DNA of 33,258 nt from Marmoricola sp. (GCA_025965195.1 JAOPXK010000047.1:1-33258); one strand, 5' to 3'; shown: positions 7,259 to 15,411, numbered from the stretch's first letter. Program-made: numbers and translations. The notes: generated by a model from the sequence alone, not told the origin.

Positions 7259-7416
7259 CGTCAACCTCTTCCGCACCCTCACTCGACTGGCCCCCACTGC
7301 GGCCACACTTTATCGGGACGATGCGCGGATTCTTCTCCCGACGCCTCAAACGGAGCCGGCGATTGTGCACTCGCGACTGCAGCCGCGGACCGTCCCCCCA
7401 GGCCGGCCCGCGGCCG

Positions 7417-7548
7417 TCAGACCTGGCAGCCGCAGCGCGGGCAGTGTTCGTGGGTCCAGACGTCGAGGACCTGACCACAGCCGCAGGTGTGTTCGGTCGA
7501 CTCGGTGGTGCTCGGCCGCTCCATCAGGGCGGCGTCGGTGCAGATCAT
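7417..7548 (-). CDS. Cys-rich small protein, 43 aa, probable metal-binding knuckle
   Basis: A short frame with an excellent ribosome site (GAGGAG, then AATCC, then ATG at 7548). Cysteines are at 3, 22, 24, 36, 39 and 41, arranged CGCG-x10-CPRCGC, with three histidines (20, 33, 35). The C-terminal half resembles a compact zinc ribbon or iron-binding knuckle. There is no signal peptide or membrane segment. The gene is divergent from the alpha/beta hydrolase at 7676 and 158 bases ahead of the phosphatidyltransferase. I do not recognise a named family; the ribosome site and Cys spacing make it credible. Confidence 0.66.
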   Translation of the reverse strand: MICTDAALMERPSTTESTEHTCGCGQVLDVWTHEHCPRCGCQV

Positions 7549-7675
7549 GGATTCTCCTCAGTCCGTATGTCCATCAGACGCCCATCCGGAGCCGGGATCA
7601 CCGCGAATCGCCCGAGATGGCCCTTTCGGGTCATCAAGTCTGACCGGACGGCTCCCCGGTGCTGCCGAGGGCGCA

Positions 7676-8479
7676 ATGATGTCGGGCATGAAGGCGTCCG
7701 GAATCTCCTATGACCGTCGAGGCAGTGGCCCTCCCGTCGTACTCGTGCACGGGATCGGCAGCCGGTGGCAGGTCTTCGAACCCGTCATCGACCTGCTCGC
7801 CGCAACCCACGACGTGATCGCGCTCGACCTTCCCGGTTTCGGCGCGTCGCCTGCCGATGCGGCCGTTGACGCATCCCCGCCGGGCTACGCACGACGACTC
7901 GTGTCGTTCTTCGAGGAGCTCGGGGTCGAGAGGCCCCACGTGGTCGGCAACTCGATGGGTGGTGGCATCGCCATCGAGCTCGGGCGGTCCGGCAACGCCA
8001 GCCAGGTAACGGCATTCTCACCCGTCGGCTTCTGGAGTACGCCGGGCCGCGTCTGGTGTCAGAGCCTGGTGACCGCGATGCGCCTGTCAGGCACGTACGC
8101 CGGTCCGGTGCTCGACAAGCTCGTCAACAGCAAGGTCGCCCGCGGGGTTCTGCTCAGCGCGTTCTACGGCCGGCCGACGTGGGTCACCCCGGCGAACGCC
8201 GTTGCCGACACCCACGGTCTCGTCGGATCGACGATGTTCCGCGAGGCACGCGACGGCTTCACCGGCTATGTCGTCGAGGGCGACCCGAGCACGCTTCTCG
8301 ACATCCCTGTGACGATCGGATGGGGCACCCGCGACGTACTCCTCACGCATCGCACCCAGAGCCGGCGTGCCCGCCAGGTGCTCCCCTTCGCCCGCCACGT
8401 CGACCTGCCCGGCTGCGGGCATCTGCCCTTCAACGACGACCCGTACCTCTGCGCGAACGTCATCCTCGGCAAGGCGTAG
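7676..8479 (+). CDS. Alpha/beta hydrolase (serine nucleophile)
   Basis: 267 residues, cytoplasmic, single alpha/beta-hydrolase fold. The oxyanion strand is VVLVHGIGSRW (21-31). The nucleophile elbow GNSMGG places Ser93. The acid is Asp220 in WGTRDVL, and the base is His249 in GCGHLPF. The cap region (about 120-200) is short. ATG at 7676 has GAGGG five bases upstream; a second ATG follows directly. Closest general resemblance is to small esterases and C-C bond hydrolases, but substrate is not predictable. A second hydrolase starts 7 bases after its stop, so the pair is probably co-transcribed. Confidence 0.85.
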   Translation: MMSGMKASGISYDRRGSGPPVVLVHGIGSRWQVFEPVIDLLAATHDVIALDLPGFGASPADAAVDASPPGYARRLVSFFEELGVERPHVVGNSMGGGIAIELGRSGNASQVTAFSPVGFWSTPGRVWCQSLVTAMRLSGTYAGPVLDKLVNSKVARGVLLSAFYGRPTWVTPANAVADTHGLVGSTMFREARDGFTGYVVEGDPSTLLDIPVTIGWGTRDVLLTHRTQSRRARQVLPFARHVDLPGCGHLPFNDDPYLCANVILGKA

Positions 8480-8486
8480 CCGGCCC

Positions 8487-9395
8487 ATGTCCGAGCCAAC
8501 CGAGATCCCAACCGAGATCACCGTCGAGCTCCCTCACCTGTCGGTGGGTGCACTGGTCTGGGGACCGCCCGACGGACCTCTTGTCCTGTGCCTGCACGGC
8601 TATCCCGACACGGCGTGGACGTGGCGTCATCTGGGGCCGGCTCTCGCAGAGCGAGGCTACCGCGTCGTCGCTCCGTTCACGCGCGGTTACGCGCCGACCT
8701 CCATCCCGACGGACCGGATCTTCCACCCAGCTGCCTTGATGGCCGATGCTCTCGACCTGCACAAGGCGTTGGGTGGTGACGACCGCGCGATCCTCGCCGG
8801 TCACGACTGGGGAGCCATCACTGCCAACGGGGTCGGGGCCCATCCCGACTCCCCGTTCCGGCGGATCGTCTCGATGGCCGTGCCCCCGCTCGAGGCCTTC
8901 GCACAGACCGGCGGGCGAACCGTGCACTGGCTCGGGCAGCTCGGCAGGCAGCTGCCGAAGAGCTGGTACATCGGGCTCAACCAGATCCCTGCGCTGCCCG
9001 AGCGTCTGCAGGGCCGGATGGTGCCGTTGTTGTGGAAGCGCTGGTCTCCCGGGTACGACGGGCGCAAGGATGTCGCTCTCGTGCTCGAGTCGCTCTCCTC
9101 GCCGGAAAGCAGGTCCGCGGCTCTGGGCTACTACCGCGACACCGTGCGACGACGCACCCTGCCCGCTTCCTACCGGGAGTCCCTGAAGCACTGGCAAGGT
9201 ACGCCGCTGGTGCCGACGCTCTACCTGCACGGTGCCGACGACGGCTGCCTGCACAAGGAATTCGCAGAGGCGGCGCGCCGGGTCCTGCCTTCGGGCAGCG
9301 AGGTCCACGTGGTCGCGGCCGCCGGACACTTCCTCCACCTCGAGCAGCCTGAAACCGCTGCCCGGCTGGTGCTCTCATTCCTGGCCCAGGCATGA
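8487..9395 (+). CDS. Alpha/beta hydrolase, epoxide-hydrolase/dehalogenase type (aspartate nucleophile)
   Basis: 302 residues. The HGYP motif (38-41) supplies the oxyanion hole and proline turn of epoxide hydrolases. GHDWGA (105-110) makes Asp107 the nucleophile instead of serine. A later acid is Asp251/252 in HGADDG, and His281 (AGHFLHLEQP) is the base. The cap region is rich in Trp/Tyr (WYIGLN about 160-165, GYY 214-216). These features fit an epoxide hydrolase or haloalkane dehalogenase, and epoxide hydrolase is the better guess. The start lies 7 bases after the upstream hydrolase stop and has no strong ribosome site, suggesting coupling. It converges on the gene at 9407. Confidence 0.85.
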   Translation: MSEPTEIPTEITVELPHLSVGALVWGPPDGPLVLCLHGYPDTAWTWRHLGPALAERGYRVVAPFTRGYAPTSIPTDRIFHPAALMADALDLHKALGGDDRAILAGHDWGAITANGVGAHPDSPFRRIVSMAVPPLEAFAQTGGRTVHWLGQLGRQLPKSWYIGLNQIPALPERLQGRMVPLLWKRWSPGYDGRKDVALVLESLSSPESRSAALGYYRDTVRRRTLPASYRESLKHWQGTPLVPTLYLHGADDGCLHKEFAEAARRVLPSGSEVHVVAAAGHFLHLEQPETAARLVLSFLAQA

Positions 9396-9406
9396 GGAAC
9401 GCCTGG

Positions 9407-10168
9407 TCAGTCCTGGTCCCGGCGCATGATCACGGCCTTGTGGTCGGAGCCATTGCTGAGCAAGGTCACCGAGGCGGCCGGTCCCGACGCATGTACGTCG
9501 TCAACCTTGCGCCGCGCTCCGAGCGTGCCTGGCTCGTCCTCCCGTCCCGACCAGCCCGAGGTCAGTCCCGCGAGTCGCAGCCCGTCGAAGTTCGAGTCGC
9601 CGACGGCGTAGACCACGTGTCCGCGGGCCTGCTGCTCCCGGACCAGACGTTCGACGTTGCGTACCTCGCGCTGATGTCGGGCCACGAGTAGCGGACGGTC
9701 CTCGCGGTACTTCCCGTCCACCTGTACCCCAGGCGTGAGGTGATAGTTCAGCAGGCTGACCGTCTGCGCGGCCTGCCGGTCTCGATAGACCGCAAGGGTG
9801 GCGAAGCGGGGTGGCTCCAGCTTCAATGGACGGTCCTCCCGCTCGCCTCGCCCGATCCAGTCGAGCATTCGCGTCGCGCTGGTGAGCAGCTCGAAACGAT
9901 CGGCGCGTGCGCCGACCGGGCAACCACCGACGACTGGAGTGCTCCAGACGTAGCTCCCTTCCCGGACGCGACCGAGCCGAATCCCGATCCTGGGCACGAT
10001 CTCCACACTGCCGGTCTCCCGTAGAAGTCGATGCCGGCGCAGGCTCCACTCCTGCAGGCCCACCAGATCCGGTGCGAGGTCGAGGACTCCGCCGAGTGCC
10101 GCACGCGCGTCGTCCACCCGAAGGGTGCGTAGCACGTTCGCGGTCGCGACATCCGTAGGAGTGGACAT
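9407..10168 (-). CDS. Endonuclease/exonuclease/phosphatase (EEP) family protein
   Basis: 253 residues. The metallophosphatase fold is marked by TANVL near the N-terminus (Asn), GLQEW (metal-binding Glu), NYHL in mid-protein, GDSNFDG (catalytic Asp/Asn) and SDHKAV near the C-terminus (Asp-His pair). There is no signal peptide, so it should be cytoplasmic. The family covers nucleases and phospholipid or sugar phosphatases; the substrate is unknown. It follows the GT4 gene by 13 bases on the same strand and is the last gene of that unit. ATG at 10168 is chosen where homology begins; the ribosome site is weak. Confidence 0.8.
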   Translation of the reverse strand: MSTPTDVATANVLRTLRVDDARAALGGVLDLAPDLVGLQEWSLRRHRLLRETGSVEIVPRIGIRLGRVREGSYVWSTPVVGGCPVGARADRFELLTSATRMLDWIGRGEREDRPLKLEPPRFATLAVYRDRQAAQTVSLLNYHLTPGVQVDGKYREDRPLLVARHQREVRNVERLVREQQARGHVVYAVGDSNFDGLRLAGLTSGWSGREDEPGTLGARRKVDDVHASGPAASVTLLSNGSDHKAVIMRRDQD

Positions 10169-10181
10169 GTGCCCAGTCTGG

Positions 10182-11339
10182 TCACCCGTTGTCGAAAACC
10201 GCTGCAGGCACCGCCAACGACGTACGCCGGGAGCGGTTGGCGAGCTGGCCGTCCGCCGCCAATGCGTAGGCGCGACTGAACCTGTCGAGCACCACGTCCC
10301 AGCCGAGGTTCGGCACGAACGCGGTGTTGCGCGCAGCCATCCCGGCCAGCGCGCCTCGTTGGGTGACCAGGTGGGCGACCGCCCGAGCCATCCCGCGGTC
10401 GTCGTCGCAGAGCAGTCCTTCGACACCGTCCTGGATGAACTCTCCGACTCCTCCGCTGCGCATCGCGAGCACGGGCAGTCCGGCAGCTCGAGCCTCGAGA
10501 GCCGCGATGCCGAACGACTCCCGGTGGGCGGGTGCCAGATAGAGGTCGGCAGTCCGGTAGCGGTCGCGAATCGCCGCCCGAGAGAGGCAGCCCGGCATGC
10601 TCACCCAGTCGGTCATCTTGAAACGCTCGATCGTCGAACGCAGCCGTCCTTCGAGCGGCCCGTCCCCGACGATCACGGCCTTCAGCGGGATCGTCTGCGG
10701 CACTGATCGCCGGACGTCGCGCAACATCCGGGCCAGGGCGAGCGGACGCTTGCGACCGGCCAGTCGCATCACGCTGATCAGAGTCACGTCCTTGCGTGCA
10801 GCCGTGATCGGCCCACGGCCGGTCTCTCGCCACCAGTCCACCTCGACAGCGTTCGGTACGACGACCACTGGCCGGGTGCGGATGACCCGGCGCATGTCGA
10901 CCGCGGCGGCTTCACTGACTGCGGTCCAGACGGCAGGCCATTGGTTCCAGCCGGCGAGCGCTCCGGCGGCGCGGACGACAGCCGTCCGTCCTCCCCACAT
11001 CGAGTGCACCGTGAGCAGGGTGGGTACGCCAGCGGTGACTGCCTCACGCGCCACGACGGTCGAGAAGGGCGACAGCACGGACAGATGGCCGTGTACGACG
11101 TCGTACTCCCCGAGAGCAACCGTCTGACGGGCCGGCAGCAGTCGAAAGGCACCTGGCCGGGCCGGCGAGGCGCGCACGACCGTGAGTGAACCGGCAACGG
11201 CCGGCTCTCGATCCTGGGTCGCGGTCAGGACGGTGACGTCGTGTCCGGCTGCGGCCTGCTGCCGAGCCAGGTCGTCGACGAAGATCTCGATGCCACCGAC
11301 CTGCGGCCGGTAGACGTCGGTGACATGGAGGATCCGCAT
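10182..11339 (-). CDS. Glycosyltransferase family 4
   Basis: 385 residues with the GT-B fold. The N-terminal Rossmann half begins RILHVTDVYRPQVGGIEIFV, with the glycine loop typical of GT4. The C-terminal nucleotide-sugar half contains VGDGPLEGRL, the HRESFGIAALEARAAG stretch (E-x7-E) and SGGVGEFI. It probably adds a sugar to a lipid or polysaccharide acceptor at the cytoplasmic face. The ATG overlaps the stop of the preceding membrane protein gene (TGATG), so the two are translationally coupled. The specific donor and acceptor cannot be read. Confidence 0.87.
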   Translation of the reverse strand: MRILHVTDVYRPQVGGIEIFVDDLARQQAAAGHDVTVLTATQDREPAVAGSLTVVRASPARPGAFRLLPARQTVALGEYDVVHGHLSVLSPFSTVVAREAVTAGVPTLLTVHSMWGGRTAVVRAAGALAGWNQWPAVWTAVSEAAAVDMRRVIRTRPVVVVPNAVEVDWWRETGRGPITAARKDVTLISVMRLAGRKRPLALARMLRDVRRSVPQTIPLKAVIVGDGPLEGRLRSTIERFKMTDWVSMPGCLSRAAIRDRYRTADLYLAPAHRESFGIAALEARAAGLPVLAMRSGGVGEFIQDGVEGLLCDDDRGMARAVAHLVTQRGALAGMAARNTAFVPNLGWDVVLDRFSRAYALAADGQLANRSRRTSLAVPAAVFDNG

Positions 11340-12430
11340 CAGAGACCTCGACCCATCGGCGTGGGTTCCCCCACGCGCCGATGCGTGAGCAGCCAGCCGG
11401 CGAGCCAGACACCGCCGACCGGGATCTCCAGGGCGAAGGTGAAGGCCCGGTAGAGCAGCACGCCAGCAGTCATCGCGCCGGGCGCGCCACCAAGGGCGAC
11501 CAGCACAGCCGTCGTGCCGGCCTCGGTGACCCCGGCGCCACCAGGCGTGAGGAACACCGTCGTGAGGACCCGGTCAACGGCGTACGCCGTCAGGACCTGG
11601 ACGACCGTGATTCGGCCGCCGACGGCGGAGAGACAGCAGAACAGCAATGTGGCCTGCAACATCGCGTAGCCGATCATGCCCGCGGAGAGCTGCAGCCAGC
11701 GCTTTCCGGCGACCGCCGCCACCCGGTCGTGGCACTCCAGGACCTGGGTCAGCAGGGCATCGGCGTCGATCGACCGCCGAAGGATCCCGCCGATCCGCAC
11801 GACGCCGGGGACCATGTACGCAGCCGCCCGCTCGGCCTTGGACCGGCTGGCGAGAGTGAGCACGAACGCGCTGACCACGAACGTCAGTGCGACGGTCGCG
11901 CCGATGGCCGTCCACCGCATCGCGTGGCTGACCGGGGTGCCACTGAGCAGCAGTGCGGTGAGAGCGACGGCCGGGAGGGTCAGCTTGAGCAGGACCACCC
12001 AGACGTTGGTCAGCAGGGTGAACGCGGCGTACCCGGCGACGCTGACCCGCCACGACCGGATCATCGCGTAGTTGAGCGCCATCCCGGCGGCGCCCCCGAA
12101 GGGCAGCACGTTGGAGACCGCGCTCCCGGTCAAATTCAGGGTGAGCGCGCGTCGTCGGCTCAGGCCCGGAAGCGCACCGGTCAGGACGAAGGAGTGCGCG
12201 ACGAGGCCGGCCGCCCAGATGAGCGTCAGGCCGATGAGGTCAGGCCCGGTGAGTGCCGACAGCGCATGGCGTACGTCGGCAAGGGTGGTGCCGGCGACCC
12301 GAGGAAGCACGAAGACGAGCAGCGCCACCGCGCTCGTGATCGACACCAGGACACGAACAACGTGCCGCCTGCGATCGGGATGCTTCAGCTCGACCACCGC
12401 TGGCTGGGAGACTGTCGTGGTGCCGTTCAC
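11339..12430 (-). CDS. Flippase-like / LPG-synthase transmembrane-domain protein (UPF0104, AglD2 type)
   Basis: 363 residues with about eight predicted membrane helices. Family landmarks are SAVSNVLPFGGAAGMALNYAM (about 102-122), WRVSVAGYAAFTLLTNVWVVLL and FLTPGGAGVTEAGTTAVLV near the C-terminus. It is only the membrane part of lysyl-phosphatidylglycerol synthase; there is no aminoacyltransferase domain. Such stand-alone proteins accompany glycosyltransferases and are suspected in lipid-linked sugar handling. The GTG at 12430 overlaps the start of the divergent deacetylase gene by 14 bases; GTG at 12397 is an alternative. It is coupled downstream to the GT4 gene. Confidence 0.82.
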   Translation of the reverse strand: MNGTTTVSQPAVVELKHPDRRRHVVRVLVSITSAVALLVFVLPRVAGTTLADVRHALSALTGPDLIGLTLIWAAGLVAHSFVLTGALPGLSRRRALTLNLTGSAVSNVLPFGGAAGMALNYAMIRSWRVSVAGYAAFTLLTNVWVVLLKLTLPAVALTALLLSGTPVSHAMRWTAIGATVALTFVVSAFVLTLASRSKAERAAAYMVPGVVRIGGILRRSIDADALLTQVLECHDRVAAVAGKRWLQLSAGMIGYAMLQATLLFCCLSAVGGRITVVQVLTAYAVDRVLTTVFLTPGGAGVTEAGTTAVLVALGGAPGAMTAGVLLYRAFTFALEIPVGGVWLAGWLLTHRRVGEPTPMGRGL

Positions 12431-13235
12431 CCTTGTCGCCTTCCACGCGCATCCCGACGACGAGTCGTTGCTGACCGGCGGAACTCTTGCCCGCGCGACT
12501 GCCGAAGGTCACCGCGTCGTGCTCGTGACGGCGACGGCGGGCGAAGCCGGACTGGCCGACGACCAGCAAGGTGGGGACGGACGACTTGCCGAGCGGCGAC
12601 TGGCAGAGCTGCATCTCGCTGCGCAAGCGCTCGGCTGCGCACGGGTCGTCGTCCTCGGCTACCCCGACTCGGGATCGGGCACACCGGACGCTGCCGACCA
12701 GGGTGAGACCCCTTTTGCGCTCCTCGACCCGGCCGGACCGGCAGCGCGGCTCGCGACGATCCTGCGTGAGGAGGACGCCGACGTCCTGACGGTGTACGAC
12801 GAACGGGGCGGCTACGGCCATCCCGATCACATCCAGGTGCACCGCGTCGGCCTGCTGGCGGCCGAGCTCGCGGGCACTCGCGTCGTACTCGAAGCGACAA
12901 TCGACAGGGACAGGCTGCAGAGGGTCGCCCGGCTGATGGCGCGACTCCCCCGGGTCTCGCTACTGATTCCTGCGGACCGCTTCTCCGGCAGCTACACCGC
13001 GCGGGCCGAGCTGACGCATCGAGTCGATGTCCGCCGGCAGCTACCGGCGAAACGAGCGGCGCTTGCTGCGCACCTGTCCCAGGCGACGGGAGGAGGCTCG
13101 GTGCGCACTCTCGCACTGCTGTTGCGGCTGCCTCGTCCGGTCCTCGGCCCGGTTCTCGGCGCCGAGTGGTACCGCGAACGCGGTCGGCCTGTCGGCAACC
13201 CTCTGGTCGACGACATCTTCGCCACGCTTCGTTGA
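12417..13235 (+). CDS. PIG-L/LmbE-family N-acetylglucosamine deacetylase-like protein
   Basis: 272 residues. The zinc site shows as AHPDDE (11-16) and GYGHPDH, the pattern of MshB, Mca and PIG-L enzymes that deacetylate GlcNAc-containing substrates. TATAGEAG follows the second strand as in the family. GTG at 12417 has GGGAG six bases upstream and begins the homologous region; the longer open frame is not supported. Given the neighbouring GT4, a sugar or glycolipid intermediate is a reasonable substrate, but a mycothiol-pathway role cannot be excluded. It diverges from the membrane protein gene with overlapping starts. Confidence 0.85.
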   Translation: MVPFTLVAFHAHPDDESLLTGGTLARATAEGHRVVLVTATAGEAGLADDQQGGDGRLAERRLAELHLAAQALGCARVVVLGYPDSGSGTPDAADQGETPFALLDPAGPAARLATILREEDADVLTVYDERGGYGHPDHIQVHRVGLLAAELAGTRVVLEATIDRDRLQRVARLMARLPRVSLLIPADRFSGSYTARAELTHRVDVRRQLPAKRAALAAHLSQATGGGSVRTLALLLRLPRPVLGPVLGAEWYRERGRPVGNPLVDDIFATLR

Positions 13236-13248
13236 CGTGCACCTCCGC

Positions 13249-13265
13249 ACCTCCTCATAGGAGGT
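13249..13265. terminator. Hairpin between convergent genes
   Basis: ACCTCCT-CAT-AGGAGGT is a perfect 7-bp stem with a 3-base loop. It lies between the deacetylase stop (13235) and the ZIP gene stop (13305). There is no T-tract; it may still act as a bidirectional terminator. Confidence 0.4.
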
Positions 13266-13304
13266 TCGCGCGAAGTGCCTGAACGCTGCCTGAACGCGTT
13301 CGGA

Positions 13305-14186
13305 TCAGGCGCCGGCAGCGGTGACGATCGCGTCGGTGAGGAAGCCGGCGACCAGGCCGATCAGGATGCCGTAGGCAAGGATGTCGGCCTTCTTCGCACG
13401 TGAGGCAACTCCGATGAGCTGGGTGATCACGTAGAGGATCGACCCTGCGGCCAGTGACAGGAACACCACACTGACCGGCTCGCTGGTGAAGCCGTGGCCG
13501 ATGATCGTGCCGAGGAAGGTCGGCCCTCCTCCGATCGCGCCGAGGGCAAGCAGGAAGCCCCAGCTCGGCCGACGCGCTGCGCCGTCACCGTCCAGGTCTC
13601 CGGCAAGTGGCGCGACGATCCCGAATCCTTCGGTGGCATTGTGCAGCCCGAAGCCGATGACCAGCATCACGGCGAGCCCGATCTCACCGCTCGCGGCGGA
13701 CTGGCCGATGGCGAGGCCCTCCGCGAAGTTGTGCAGCCCGATGCCGACGGCGATCATCAGCGCCAGGCGGCGGGCGGCCGACCAGGACTTGATGCCCCTG
13801 GACAGTTCGGGATCTCCGATCACGACGGAGCCGGGACCCTGCCGCCCGGCCACGTCGGCCGGCTTCCGGACCTGGCTGCCCATCCAGCGCTCGTACCAGA
13901 CCAGCGAGAGCAGTCCGACAGCAAGGCCGGCGAACATCAGCGAGCCGTAGCCGACCGCGGATCCGATCTGGTGGTCTCCCCCGTGCGTCGCGGCCAGCGC
14001 GCCGTCGATGGGCTCCCAGGCGGCCGAGAGCACGTCCCAGACAAGGAACAGCAGCACCCCGATGGCGATCGCGTTGAGCAGTTGGCGCAGCGTCGGAGCG
14101 GCACCGCGGAGCCGGCCGACCGGCAGGCCCAGCACGATGGTGCCGCCCGCGATCAGACCCAGGAGCAGGGTCGTTGACAGGCTCAC
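13305..14186 (-). CDS. ZIP-family divalent metal transporter
   Basis: 293-residue polytopic membrane protein. The paired metal-site helices are LHNFAEGLAIG and LHNATEGFGI (HNxxEG motif twice), the core of the ZIP transport channel. A long loop between the third and fourth helices is polar. GTG at 14186 is chosen because GGAGG is five bases upstream; the open frame reaches 14210. A DtxR/IdeR-like box lies 38 bases before this start, overlapping a TAGGTT -10. Expression is therefore predicted to be iron-repressed, pointing to ferrous iron, or iron plus manganese, rather than zinc. The gene follows GtrA on the same strand but is likely transcribed on its own. Confidence 0.87.
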   Translation of the reverse strand: MSLSTTLLLGLIAGGTIVLGLPVGRLRGAAPTLRQLLNAIAIGVLLFLVWDVLSAAWEPIDGALAATHGGDHQIGSAVGYGSLMFAGLAVGLLSLVWYERWMGSQVRKPADVAGRQGPGSVVIGDPELSRGIKSWSAARRLALMIAVGIGLHNFAEGLAIGQSAASGEIGLAVMLVIGFGLHNATEGFGIVAPLAGDLDGDGAARRPSWGFLLALGAIGGGPTFLGTIIGHGFTSEPVSVVFLSLAAGSILYVITQLIGVASRAKKADILAYGILIGLVAGFLTDAIVTAAGA

Positions 14187-14223
14187 GGCTACCTCCACGG
14201 GCGATCGCACGCACCCTGCGCGC

Positions 14224-14242
14224 AGAGGTAAGGCTAACCTAA
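14224..14242. promoter_or_regulatory. DtxR/IdeR-like iron box upstream of the ZIP transporter
   Basis: The 19-mer agrees with the palindromic DtxR/IdeR consensus TTAGGTTAGGCTAACCTAA at 16 of 19 positions; the right half, GGCTAACCTAA, is perfect. On the minus strand TAGGTT (14236-14241) inside it can serve as the -10 of the ZIP gene, so a bound repressor would block polymerase. Confidence 0.72.
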
Positions 14243-14243
14243 A

Positions 14244-14741
14244 TCAGGCGGAGGTTGCCACCCGCGGCGGACGCACATCTCCGACAGCCGTCCCGGATCC
14301 CACGCCTGGGTCCGCGCCGAAGACGAACCTCTTGTAGGTGAGGTAGCGAAAGACGGTGCCGAGCAGCAGCCCGATCACGTTCGCGGAGACGTTGTCCGCG
14401 AGTCGGCTGGTCAGGCCGAGCAGATCGTGCGAGATCGCCAGCGTGACCACCGAGAAGCCGAGCCCGATCACGTTGAACAGCACGAACAGCCCCACCTCCC
14501 GCCGTCGGCTTCCATCGGTGTGCGCGCGCCAGGTGAAGGTCCGGTTGCCGAAGTACGTCACGCACATCGCCACCGCGACCGCGACCGTGCGAGCGATCGT
14601 CGGGTCGAGGGCCTGGAACGGTGCGATCGACCTCAGGTAGTTGAACGCACCGACGTCCACGACGTACCCCGCGCCACCGACCATCAAGAAGGTGAGGACA
14701 TCGCCCGTCAGCAGCCGCCGAGCCAGGTCACGCAGCCACAT
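14244..14741 (-). CDS. GtrA-family membrane protein
   Basis: 165 residues with four predicted membrane helices. GtrA signatures are FLMVGGAGYVVDVGAFNYL at the N-terminus, ARTVAVAVAMCVTYFGNRTFTW, FVLFNVIGL, and the terminal FRYLTYKRFVF. GtrA proteins are thought to help move lipid-linked sugars across the membrane for glycosylation of envelope polymers. The ATG lies inside the 3' end of the PAP2 gene (GTG at 14747 is an alternative), so expression is coupled to the phosphatase. That pairing fits recycling or flipping of an undecaprenyl-type carrier. Confidence 0.86.
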   Translation of the reverse strand: MWLRDLARRLLTGDVLTFLMVGGAGYVVDVGAFNYLRSIAPFQALDPTIARTVAVAVAMCVTYFGNRTFTWRAHTDGSRRREVGLFVLFNVIGLGFSVVTLAISHDLLGLTSRLADNVSANVIGLLLGTVFRYLTYKRFVFGADPGVGSGTAVGDVRPPRVATSA

Positions 14742-15348
14742 GTGCACCCGCCAGGAACAGCGGCCGCAGCCGGGTGCGGCTCAGCCTGGTCACGACGGCG
14801 ACCAACGGTGCCCGCAGCACGAGATGGCCGAGGATGGTGACCGTTGCGCCGAGCACCAGTCCCGCGACGACATCGAGCGGGAAGTGCACGCCGACGTAGA
14901 CCCTCGCGAAGGCGATGAGCACCGCCGCGACCGCGACGACCAGGCCGAGCCTCCGGTTGGCCAGGAGTACGCCGGCCGCAACCGCTCCGGCCATCACCCC
15001 GTGGTCGCTCGGAAAGGAGGCGTCCTGGCTGCGGGCCACGAGCACCAGCGCATGCGGGAAGACGATGAACGGCCGGGCTTCCCCGACGCTGTGCACGATC
15101 GGCTGGTTCAGCCCCACCGCGACCAGTGTCGCCACCGGTGCCCACAATGCCGCCGCGATCCGTCGCGGGCTCTGGGCGCGTCGCGCCAGCCACCACGAAA
15201 GGAGTAGGAACGCCGCGAAGAGGACGATGCCGTACTCGGCGTACAACCGCATCGGGGTGTGCAGCCAGACCGTGTTTCGCGCGAACTCGTTGACGTGCAG
15301 GAACCATTGCTGCTGGACGTGCTGCACGTTCAGCGGTCGGGCGATCAT
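14728..15348 (-). CDS. PAP2-superfamily membrane phosphatase (undecaprenyl-diphosphatase-like)
   Basis: 206 residues with about five to six membrane segments. Motif 1 is reduced to EARPF: the usual leading lysine of Kx6RP is replaced by valine. Motif 2 is PSDHG, the BcrC-like variant of PSGH. Motif 3 is ARVYVGVHFPLDV with the catalytic His and Asp. It probably hydrolyses a polyprenyl or lipid (pyro)phosphate outside the membrane. TACGTT (15355-15360) lies six bases before the ATG and there is no ribosome site, so a leaderless transcript is plausible. It overlaps the GtrA gene. Confidence 0.84.
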   Translation of the reverse strand: MIARPLNVQHVQQQWFLHVNEFARNTVWLHTPMRLYAEYGIVLFAAFLLLSWWLARRAQSPRRIAAALWAPVATLVAVGLNQPIVHSVGEARPFIVFPHALVLVARSQDASFPSDHGVMAGAVAAGVLLANRRLGLVVAVAAVLIAFARVYVGVHFPLDVVAGLVLGATVTILGHLVLRAPLVAVVTRLSRTRLRPLFLAGAHVAA

Positions 15349-15411
15349 GGCCGAAACGTAGCCCGGAGAACATGGACAGAACCTGACGGCTTGTTCGTCC
15401 GGGCTGAGGTC

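Noticed and set aside
7629-7645. GGTCA-N7-TGACC inverted repeat before the hydrolase as an operator
   Set aside because: Arms of only five bases are expected by chance in this GC-rich sequence, and there is no second copy.
11339-12430. Lysyl-phosphatidylglycerol synthase (MprF)
   Set aside because: Only the membrane domain is present; the aminoacyl-transfer domain that makes the lipid is missing.
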